From NCBI RefSeq assembly GCF_004103715.1, contig NZ_CP035282.1, positions 620,001 through 684,000 of the forward strand: DNA of 64,000 nucleotides. Reading direction: 5' to 3'. The notes beneath the pieces are model-generated. The model did no database searches. It was not told the origin of the DNA and worked only from the letters and a program-made list of their open reading frames with translations. A program made the position numbers and the translations under genes. Below are positions 23,845 through 31,391 of this stretch, one piece after another. The stretch is from Acidilutibacter cellobiosedens (GTDB taxonomy: Bacteria; Bacillota; Clostridia; Tissierellales; Acidilutibacteraceae). Each line of letters starts with the position of its first letter. Positions within the stretch are counted from its first letter, which is position 1.

Positions 23845-26800
23845 ATGAAAAATATTAAAAAAATATTGTCAATTCTTCTTGTATTTGTAATGGTGGTACC
23901 TGCTTTTGCTTTTGCGGAGAATGAAATCCAAAGTCAGGATGTTGTAAGCTCCGAAGAGACGGTTGTCGAAAGTGATAAAAAAGTTCCGGCGGAGATGTAT
24001 AAAGCAGGAATTGACAAAGACAAAAAGGTTGAGGAAACCGGAGAGAAAAGCGACAAAGATGTAAGGGTAATTGTAGAAATTGAAGATGACCCTGCCGTGG
24101 TACGCGCTACGGACAAGGGAAAGAGATTTGAAGAAATGGGAGAGAAAGAGAAGAAGGAAATAGAAAAGAGTATAATTTCTTCTCAAGATAAAGTAATAAA
24201 AGCCATTGAAGATAAGATAGATTTTGAAGATAAGGATGCCGCAAAAAAAGAAATGCCGAGGTTTACTACGGCATTTAACGGATTTGCCGGATTTGTAAAG
24301 GAAAGTGATATAAAGAGTATCAAAGAAACTCCGGGAGTTAAAAACGTATATATTTCCCAAGAATATGAAAGACCACAACCGGATATGAACAATTCCGGAG
24401 GTATGGTTAAAGCCGGAGAAACTTGGGATCTGGGATATAAAGGGGAAGGAACGGTTATAGCGATTATTGATACAGGAGTTGACCCAAGGCATCACGACAT
24501 GGTATTGAGTGATGAGACTACACCGAAACTTGATGAAGGAACGGTGGAAGGGCTTATATCCGATAACGGACTTAAAGGAAGATATTTCACCGAAAAAGTT
24601 CCTTACGGATATAATTACTATGATGAAAATGACGAGATATTGGATTTGGGACCTGGTGCTTCCCAACATGGCATGCATGTGGCAGGAACCGCAGGTGCCA
24701 ACGGAGATCCTGAAAACGGCGGAATCAAAGGAATAGCGCCGGAATCACAGCTTCTTGCAATGAAGGTATTCAGTAACGACCCTTCTTATGCAACTACTTA
24801 CGATGATATATATCTTGAAGCTATAGATGAAGCCATAAAACTTGGAGCAGACGTATTGAATATGAGTTTAGGCTCCGCAGCTTCATTTTATGTACCGGAA
24901 AGTGCTGTAGATTCGGCTATCACCAATGCTGTCAATAACGGAGTAGTATGCTCTATATCCGCAGGAAATGCAGGATATATAAGCTACGGGTACGACAATC
25001 CCATAAAGTCGAATCCTGATATAGGAGTTGTAGGTGCGCCGAGTCTTTCAAAGGATTCAATATCAGTTGCTTCCGTTGAGAACTTAAAGATGACGGCTCC
25101 CTATTTGTTCTATGAAACAGAAGGGGAAGGAAATGAATCTCTTCCTACTGATTCTGTTATAGTAAAGGTATATGGAGTTGCTTACGATAAAGGTTACTTA
25201 GAGAAAAATGCTGAGGCTCAGAAAACAGTTGTAAGAGTAAGAAAAGGAGAAACTGATAGAGAAGTTTATTATAAAGAAATTGTGAACGGAGAAATTAAAT
25301 TATATACTATGGAAGGGGATCCCGTTGATATTGATAAGTATCAAGGACCTACTGAAGTAAAATATTATGGTCCTGGTTCAAACGGTGACTCTATGAACGT
25401 CCTAAAGGATAATCAAGGGGATTATACCGAAAAAGAATCTCAGAAAGCCAATGCTGTTCAGACATCCGAAAACAGCATAGTTAAGATTGCCATGATGGTT
25501 GCCGGAAATATAAATCCTGTAGATGTATTCGGAGATAACAAAGTTGAATATGTTGACTGCGGTTTTGGATTGCCCGAAGATTTTGAAGGCAAGGATTTGG
25601 AGGGAAAAGTTGCTCTTGTTATACGTGGCCAAAATCCTTTTACGGAGAAAATAACTAATGCTCAAAATGCGGGCTCAGCAGGAATAATAGTCTATAACCA
25701 TGAAACAGGGGGAGAAGATTTGGTAAATATGGCGACTCCTGCGAATCAGACAATTCCTGCCGTATTTATAGGAAATAGAGGAGGAACCGCTCTTGCCGGA
25801 TTGGCAGATAAGAGAATTCAGTTTACTAACGAAGTAATGAGTGTTTCTAATCCTGTGGGAGGGCAGATGTCCGATTTCACTTCCTGGGGAACGACTCCTA
25901 CTCTTGAGATAAAACCTGAGATTACAGCTCCTGGGGGACAGATCTATTCAACCCTTCAGGATAACAAGTATGGGACTATGAGCGGAACAAGTATGGCAGC
26001 ACCTCATGTGTCGGGAGGTTCCGCATTGGTTAGACAGTATATATCGGAAAATTATGAAGGATTGTCTTTAGGGGAACAGACAAGACTTGCGAAGGTACTT
26101 CTTATGAATACGGCAGAGCCTTTGATAGATGAATATGATGCTGTTTATTCACCGAGAAGGCAGGGAGCGGGGTTAATGAACCTATACGGAGCGGTATCAA
26201 CTCCTGTTGCTGTAACAGATGCTTCAACAAATGAAGCAAAGGTTGAACTGAAGGACTTTGACAGTGAAAACTTCTCTATGACCTTAAGAGCAACCAATTT
26301 GTCTGATGATGAAGTAACTTATAGAGTGGATACAAGTGTATTGACCGATGAAATACTGAATTATCAAGGTACGGAATATAATCTTTTAGGAACAGTGGAG
26401 ATGGATGCAGTAGTAGATGCTCCGGGGACTGTAACTGTACCTGCTAACGGTTCAACGGAATTTACGATAAACGTTGATTTTTCCGGAGATGAAAATGCAT
26501 ACAGAAATATGTTCGTAGAAGGATTTGTAACCTTAACAGAAGTAACGGATACTCATCCGACCCTTAGTGTACCCTATGTGGGATTCTACGGGGATTGGAC
26601 CGAACCGAGCATAATAGACGGGTTTGAAGATTTAGGAGAAATCCCGTTCTATGGGATGTCAGGCATGGTAGATACGGAGACTTATTTCATGGTTCCGGGA
26701 AAAGCTGCTATAAGTCCGGGAACAGAAATGGGTGAGATGAATGGCACCGATACTGTAACGCCTGTGATTTCATTCCTGAGGAATGCGGAAAAAGTAGAGT

Positions 26801-28164
26801 ATAATATTTTGAAAGAGAATGGAACTAAATTAACGACGATTAAATCTGAAAATTTCGTAAGAAAGACTTATATAGACGGAGGCGTAAATCCCGAATATTC
26901 CTTCAGCCTTGACAGGATTTGGAACGGAATAGCAAGGGGAGGAATAGTTGGAGACGGGCTTTACTATTATCAGATAAAATCCAAGCTGCAGAATACCGAC
27001 GAATGGCAGGAGAAAAACATTCCTGTATATGTGGATACGGCAGCACCTGTAATCAAAGAGATTTCTTACAGCGAAACTACAGGAAATATAAGATTTAAAG
27101 TAGAAGATGCTACGTCAGGCTTCAGAGGATATACCGTATGGATTGACGGACAACAGGCAGTAGAATTTACCCCAGTGGAGGAAGGACAGGATGCATATGA
27201 ATGTCCGATAGGAGAATTAATAAGAGGAAAAAATAATCCTTTGGTACAGATAGTTGCCTTTGACTATGCTCTTAACGGAGCAATAGGTTCGATTGCTTTG
27301 GACCATCAGACTCCCGAAATATATATAACTTATCCGGCTTTGCTTAATGTATATAAGAACAGCGAAATAACGGTTACGGGAGCGGTATTTAATGTAACGA
27401 ATCCGACAGTCACGCTTAACGGGGAAGAAGCGGACGAAGTAAGGTGGAATGAGAATGTTGTCGTAACAAACCCGGATACGGGAGAAATTGAAAAAACCGG
27501 CCCGGGATATGAATACAGCAAAGCTATGACTTTTGAAGACGGTTATAATTCAGTACAGGTTGAGGCTGTTTCTTCAGGAGGAGGAAGATTGTCCATTTCA
27601 AGATATTTCTATGTGGATACTAATCCTCCGGAATTAAACGTAACTATTGAAGACAGAGACCCGAGTTCCGACACTGTAAATCTGACAATTAATATGGCAG
27701 ATAACTTCCCATATTTAAGGTTACTTGTATGGGGAAGTGAAGAATTCTATCGTAATGGAATGGAAGATTTGGCGGATAATGTAGTTCCTATAAACGAAAC
27801 TACTACTGTAGCTATTGAAGGATTAGAGGTCGGAGATAATGTTATTCCGATAGAATTAACAGATTATGCCGGCCATGTAACTGAACAAACGATAACGATT
27901 ACGAGGACGGAAGAAGGAACGGAAGGCGAAGCGGTAAGTGACGTGAAAGGTGTAATAGATTTAATCAATAAGATACCCGAAGCAGGGAAGATTACTTTGG
28001 AAGATAAAGCTACTGTTGAATCGGCAAGATCAGCTTATAATGCATTGAGTACCGAAGATCAAAAATTGGTGGAAAACATAAATGTATTGATAAATGCCGA
28101 ATCCATAATCGAAAAATTGGAAGCTCCGGAAGCAGAACTTCCTTCTGAGCCTGAGCTTCCATAA
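23845..28164 (+). CDS. Large secreted subtilisin-like serine protease
   Basis: A 1439-residue S8 protease. Signal peptide (1-24), I9 propeptide inhibitor (about 72-177), then the catalytic domain with Asp209 ('AIIDTGVD'), His275 ('QHGMHVAG') and Ser716 ('GTSMAAPHVSG'). A protease-associated domain is inserted at about 560-660 ('AQNAGSAGIIVYNHETGG'). This is the C5a-peptidase/lactocepin layout. After Ser716 come Fn3-like and Ig-like beta domains to about 1370 and an acidic, Pro-rich tail. There is no SLH domain or LPXTG signal, so attachment may depend on a partner such as the SLH protein just upstream. 'HGM' replaces the usual 'HGT'. Likely digests proteins or peptides for fermentation. Confidence 0.92.
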   Translation: MKNIKKILSILLVFVMVVPAFAFAENEIQSQDVVSSEETVVESDKKVPAEMYKAGIDKDKKVEETGEKSDKDVRVIVEIEDDPAVVRATDKGKRFEEMGEKEKKEIEKSIISSQDKVIKAIEDKIDFEDKDAAKKEMPRFTTAFNGFAGFVKESDIKSIKETPGVKNVYISQEYERPQPDMNNSGGMVKAGETWDLGYKGEGTVIAIIDTGVDPRHHDMVLSDETTPKLDEGTVEGLISDNGLKGRYFTEKVPYGYNYYDENDEILDLGPGASQHGMHVAGTAGANGDPENGGIKGIAPESQLLAMKVFSNDPSYATTYDDIYLEAIDEAIKLGADVLNMSLGSAASFYVPESAVDSAITNAVNNGVVCSISAGNAGYISYGYDNPIKSNPDIGVVGAPSLSKDSISVASVENLKMTAPYLFYETEGEGNESLPTDSVIVKVYGVAYDKGYLEKNAEAQKTVVRVRKGETDREVYYKEIVNGEIKLYTMEGDPVDIDKYQGPTEVKYYGPGSNGDSMNVLKDNQGDYTEKESQKANAVQTSENSIVKIAMMVAGNINPVDVFGDNKVEYVDCGFGLPEDFEGKDLEGKVALVIRGQNPFTEKITNAQNAGSAGIIVYNHETGGEDLVNMATPANQTIPAVFIGNRGGTALAGLADKRIQFTNEVMSVSNPVGGQMSDFTSWGTTPTLEIKPEITAPGGQIYSTLQDNKYGTMSGTSMAAPHVSGGSALVRQYISENYEGLSLGEQTRLAKVLLMNTAEPLIDEYDAVYSPRRQGAGLMNLYGAVSTPVAVTDASTNEAKVELKDFDSENFSMTLRATNLSDDEVTYRVDTSVLTDEILNYQGTEYNLLGTVEMDAVVDAPGTVTVPANGSTEFTINVDFSGDENAYRNMFVEGFVTLTEVTDTHPTLSVPYVGFYGDWTEPSIIDGFEDLGEIPFYGMSGMVDTETYFMVPGKAAISPGTEMGEMNGTDTVTPVISFLRNAEKVEYNILKENGTKLTTIKSENFVRKTYIDGGVNPEYSFSLDRIWNGIARGGIVGDGLYYYQIKSKLQNTDEWQEKNIPVYVDTAAPVIKEISYSETTGNIRFKVEDATSGFRGYTVWIDGQQAVEFTPVEEGQDAYECPIGELIRGKNNPLVQIVAFDYALNGAIGSIALDHQTPEIYITYPALLNVYKNSEITVTGAVFNVTNPTVTLNGEEADEVRWNENVVVTNPDTGEIEKTGPGYEYSKAMTFEDGYNSVQVEAVSSGGGRLSISRYFYVDTNPPELNVTIEDRDPSSDTVNLTINMADNFPYLRLLVWGSEEFYRNGMEDLADNVVPINETTTVAIEGLEVGDNVIPIELTDYAGHVTEQTITITRTEEGTEGEAVSDVKGVIDLINKIPEAGKITLEDKATVESARSAYNALSTEDQKLVENINVLINAESIIEKLEAPEAELPSEPELP

Positions 28165-28238
28165 AGGCAAAGAGAAAGAGGAGCATAACAAAATAAATTT
28201 ATAATAGCAGTTTACACAAACATTTTCTGAAATAGACA

Positions 28239-28287
28239 GAAAAAGGCCCGAAAAAGCGTTGATAAGCGTTATTTCGGGCTTTCTTTT
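28239..28287 (+). terminator. Terminator after the subtilase
   Basis: AAAGGCCCGAAAAAGCG pairs with CGTTATTTCGGGCTTT and is followed by CTTTTT. It lies 75 bp after the stop and may also serve the convergent operon at 28313. Confidence 0.8.
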
Positions 28288-28312
28288 TATGCAATTTTAA
28301 TTTTTTATTTAA

Positions 28313-28840
28313 TTACCTTCTGGATTTTAGATTTAAGATTCCTTTGTGTTTTTTTATGTTAAAAATAAAGATGGTTAAAATATAATCATAGATTACAAAA
28401 CATATTTCAGCTAATACAATTAAATAAGGAGTGCCTATTTTCCCTTGTACCGGAACTGATATAAAAAATTTGGATATAATATATAATAAGAATAAAGACA
28501 GGCTGAAATAAAGGATTTTAATTAATATTTCAACGGGTAATTTTTTTATTCTTTCTATTCGGTTTTTAATAATTCCGTAGGGTCCGAAAAAAATTAAGTA
28601 TGATATGGTGCTTCCCCGTATTCCCGACAGAAATAAACTTAAAAAAAATGTGGAAATAAATACGTATACTCCTCCTTTCGTCCCTAAGAGTATTATTGCT
28701 GTGGGAATTAAAAAGGATGAAACCATAAGAAAAAATATTTTATTGAAGGCTAAGTTGCTGCCTAAATATATGAATATTACGCCTAAAGCCGTCAATATTC
28801 CTCCATATGATATAAATTTGCTTCTGTCCTTTACATGCAT
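28313..28840 (-). CDS. Small integral membrane protein, last gene of the DnaJ operon
   Basis: A 175-residue protein with about five or six membrane spans and a basic C-terminus ('[15 protein letters not shown]'). I do not recognise the family; the even spacing of hydrophobic helices resembles small substrate-binding membrane subunits such as ECF S-components, but no motif supports that. GGGGGGAG precedes the ATG at 28840 with a 10-base spacer. The ATG overlaps the stop region of the J-domain gene by 10 bases, so translation is likely coupled and the products may work together. Confidence 0.7.
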   Translation of the reverse strand: MHVKDRSKFISYGGILTALGVIFIYLGSNLAFNKIFFLMVSSFLIPTAIILLGTKGGVYVFISTFFLSLFLSGIRGSTISYLIFFGPYGIIKNRIERIKKLPVEILIKILYFSLSLFLLYIISKFFISVPVQGKIGTPYLIVLAEICFVIYDYILTIFIFNIKKHKGILNLKSRR

Positions 28841-29415
28841 CTTATAAAATCTCCCCCCATAGATTCACATAAGCAATCCATACAATACAAAGTTGTACAC
28901 ATCTGACAAAGGTCATTGTTGCCTCTCTGGCCGTAAGGCTGTCTGTAATTGTTATTTGCCGTATTCAGCAGTTCAAAAGCCCTTCTGTATTCCATATTGC
29001 TCGGTTCCATTGAATAGGCAGTCTGGAAATTACTGTATGCTCCGTCATACCAGCCTTTTCTTTGATATAAAGCTCCCGTTAAAAAATACCACTCTGCATT
29101 CCTGCTGTTTATACTGTTTAATTTTTCTTCAGCTTCTTTAAGGCGGCTTCCTTGGATATCCATTCTGATTTCTCTGAAGAGTTGAGTATCGTTTGTGTAT
29201 TCTTTCTTATTTGAATATCCGTTATTATTTTTATTCTCCATAAGGTAATCATATGCTTCATTAATTTCCCTCATTTTTTCTTCCGCCAGATCTTTAAGAG
29301 GGTTATTGGAATATTTATCAGGATGATATTTTTTGCACAGTTCTATATAGGCCTTTTTTATTTCTTCTTCACTTGCTCCTTCTTTTATATTTAATACTTC
29401 ATATGGATTTTTCAT
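28831..29415 (-). CDS. J-domain (DnaJ-like) protein with Cys-rich C-terminus
   Basis: A 194-residue protein beginning with a complete J domain (about 1-65): '[21 protein letters not shown]' and the HPD motif in '[12 protein letters not shown]', which stimulates Hsp70 ATPase. A middle helical part with a TPR-like '[34 protein letters not shown]' pattern follows. The C-terminus has a cysteine cluster, '[16 protein letters not shown]', then one more Cys, suited to binding metal or a redox role. It lacks the Gly/Phe and zinc domains of true DnaJ. It overlaps the upstream DUF5685-like gene by 17 bases. Confidence 0.88.
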   Translation of the reverse strand: MKNPYEVLNIKEGASEEEIKKAYIELCKKYHPDKYSNNPLKDLAEEKMREINEAYDYLMENKNNNGYSNKKEYTNDTQLFREIRMDIQGSRLKEAEEKLNSINSRNAEWYFLTGALYQRKGWYDGAYSNFQTAYSMEPSNMEYRRAFELLNTANNNYRQPYGQRGNNDLCQMCTTLYCMDCLCESMGGDFIRCM

Positions 29416-30265
29416 TTTTTTCCTCCTTATCGTTTTTCTTTTTTAAAAATACCCGGTCCATTTTTTCTAAAAGTCCAAAAGTGAATATGTTATAAAGTAT
29501 ATCTTGATTTTTATATAGAGGAAGAGTGTCTAAGGTTTCCGCACATTCCCTTCCGTAAGATGTTAATACGAAATTTATTCTGTCTTCAATTTTTTCTCCG
29601 TTCATCACGCTGTTAATAGCGTTGAATTTATTTTCCTTTATATCTTTTTCCAAATCATCAAAAGCATCAATTATATAGATCCATCTTCCTAAATTATATC
29701 CTAAATTATATATTTTTTCATAATTATCTTTTTTGCCTACATAAGAAGTAAGCAACAATGCCGTCAGTTCTCCGAAGGGATGGCTTAATTCGTCTAAATT
29801 TGAGGAATTGCCTTTACTTTCGGCAGCATACAGCTCGTTTAATTTGTCGGCAATCATATTCTCTATATTTTGGTATTCAGCGGGAATTTTTTTAAGGTAT
29901 CTTTTTAAAATTGGTGAAAGAAATTTTCCTCTAAGAGAATTTTCATCCTTTATATCATCCAATATCTTATAGTAAGTCAAGGCAATATTTATAGAAGCGG
30001 CGTAGTTCAAAGCGTCATTGTTTATTACGAATATTCGCTTTTTTATCGGATGAAGTATACAATTATTTTTTGTATATTGAGGTTCATCCTTATTGAAAGC
30101 ATCAAGAAATATCGCCATAAATACTACATCATAGTTTAAAGAAATTCTTATAATATTTCCGTAATTATCCTTCAGAACCTTGCATAATCCACAATAATAT
30201 CCCTTTATTTTTTCATAATCCTTTATTTTAAGTTCCATTTTATATGGGGTTACATATCCAAACAT
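29399..30265 (-). CDS. DUF5685-like protein with two Asp-rich motifs
   Basis: A 288-residue soluble, mainly helical protein resembling the uncharacterised DUF5685 family. An N-terminal CxxC ('YYCGLCKVL', Cys25/Cys28) and Cys69 could bind metal. Two acidic motifs stand out: 'DDIKD' at 103-107 and 'DAFDDLEKD' at 200-208. Their sequence and separation recall the two Asp-rich magnesium sites of head-to-head isoprenoid synthases (squalene/phytoene type). That fold suggestion is inference. TTAAGGAG precedes the ATG at 30265. First gene of a tight operon with the J-domain and membrane proteins. Function unknown. Confidence 0.75.
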   Translation of the reverse strand: MFGYVTPYKMELKIKDYEKIKGYYCGLCKVLKDNYGNIIRISLNYDVVFMAIFLDAFNKDEPQYTKNNCILHPIKKRIFVINNDALNYAASINIALTYYKILDDIKDENSLRGKFLSPILKRYLKKIPAEYQNIENMIADKLNELYAAESKGNSSNLDELSHPFGELTALLLTSYVGKKDNYEKIYNLGYNLGRWIYIIDAFDDLEKDIKENKFNAINSVMNGEKIEDRINFVLTSYGRECAETLDTLPLYKNQDILYNIFTFGLLEKMDRVFLKKKNDKEEKNEKSI

Positions 30266-30342
30266 TGTATTCTCCTTAAATATTTAATCAATTTAAATAT
30301 AACATATAAGGGTTAAGGCTTCAATTACAAAGTTTGGGATAG

Positions 30343-30371
30343 TTGAAATAAAGATTGAATTTTGGTATAGT
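30343..30371 (+). promoter_or_regulatory. Promoter of the aldo/keto reductase gene
   Basis: TTGAAA at 30343-30348 and TATAGT at 30366-30371 are separated by 17 bp in the divergent gap before the gene at 30440. Confidence 0.55.
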
Positions 30372-30439
30372 CATCTATAAGTAATAGGGTGATAAATGGG
30401 TAAGAATATTAGTAAGATTAATATAAGGAGGAACTTTTT

Positions 30440-31339
30440 ATGGCGGAAATTGATTCTGAAAGAATAGAGAATATCAGGAATAATAATTTAAAATATCGGG
30501 TAAAATTGCCTGACGGAACTTTAGTGCCGAGATTAGGTCAAGGAACTTGGCATCTGGGAGAAAATCCAGCAAGGAGAAAAAGTGAAATAGAAACTTTAAA
30601 ATTTGGGGTAGAATTAGGAATGACATTAATTGATACCGCAGAAATGTATGGAAACGGAAGTTCTGAGATTCTGGTAGGGGAGGCAATAAAGGGAATAAGG
30701 GATAAGTTATTTATCGTGTCAAAAGTATATCCTCATAATGCAGGATTAAAAAATATTTTCAGAAGCTGCGAAAATAGTTTGAAAAGGCTGAATACGGATC
30801 ACCTGGACCTTTATCTTCTCCATTGGAGGGGAAGTATTCCCTTGGAAGAGACAATTGAAGGAATGGAAAAACTGATTAAGGAAGGAAAAATTTTAAGATG
30901 GGGTGTATCCAATTTTGATATAGACGATATGAAGGAATTGTTTAAATTGGGGAATGGGGAGCATTGTACAACTAATCAGGTACTATACCATTTAGGCTCA
31001 AGAGGGATAGAATATGATCTTTTAAGTTGGCAGGAAGAAAATCATATGCCTATAATGGCCTATTGTCCTATGGCAAAGGCAGGAGAATTAAGAAGAGGAT
31101 TGACCGAAAATTCTACGGTTCGGGATATTGCAGCAAAATATGGAGTAAAGCCTCTGCAGATTCTTTTAGCTTGGTGTATGCGCAGTAATAATGTAATAGC
31201 AATACCTAAATCGTCTACTAAAGAGCATGTATTGGAAAATGCCCAGTCAAATTTTGTTGAACTTACTGAAGAGGACCTTCAGCAATTAGATACTGCTTTT
31301 CCGAAACCACATAAGAAGGTACCCCTTGATATTGTATAG
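30440..31339 (+). CDS. Aldo/keto reductase
   Basis: A 299-residue (beta/alpha)8 NADPH-dependent oxidoreductase. The catalytic tetrad is visible: Asp and Tyr in 'IDTAEMYGNGSSE', Lys in 'FIVSKVYP' and His in 'LYLLHWRGSIP'. 'IAIPKSSTKEHVLENAQ' near the end is the nucleotide 2'-phosphate site. AAGGAGG precedes the ATG. Relatives reduce aldehydes or ketones such as methylglyoxal or 2,5-diketo-gluconate, but the substrate here is not predictable. Single gene between a promoter and a terminator. Confidence 0.92.
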   Translation: MAEIDSERIENIRNNNLKYRVKLPDGTLVPRLGQGTWHLGENPARRKSEIETLKFGVELGMTLIDTAEMYGNGSSEILVGEAIKGIRDKLFIVSKVYPHNAGLKNIFRSCENSLKRLNTDHLDLYLLHWRGSIPLEETIEGMEKLIKEGKILRWGVSNFDIDDMKELFKLGNGEHCTTNQVLYHLGSRGIEYDLLSWQEENHMPIMAYCPMAKAGELRRGLTENSTVRDIAAKYGVKPLQILLAWCMRSNNVIAIPKSSTKEHVLENAQSNFVELTEEDLQQLDTAFPKPHKKVPLDIV

Positions 31340-31349
31340 AAAATGGACA

Positions 31350-31391
31350 AATAAAAATCCTCTGAAGATTTTTCTTCAGAGGATTTTTATT
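31350..31391. terminator. Bidirectional terminator between convergent genes
   Basis: AATAAAAATCCTCTGAAGA and TCTTCAGAGGATTTTTATT are perfect complements (19 bp) around TTTT. It ends at the last codons of the minus-strand SLH gene and serves both genes. Confidence 0.88.

Noticed and set aside
23869-24678. 269-codon open frame antisense to the subtilase gene
   Set aside because: It lies entirely within the strongly supported protease gene, has low-complexity Tyr/Phe-rich composition, no ribosome site and no family resemblance.
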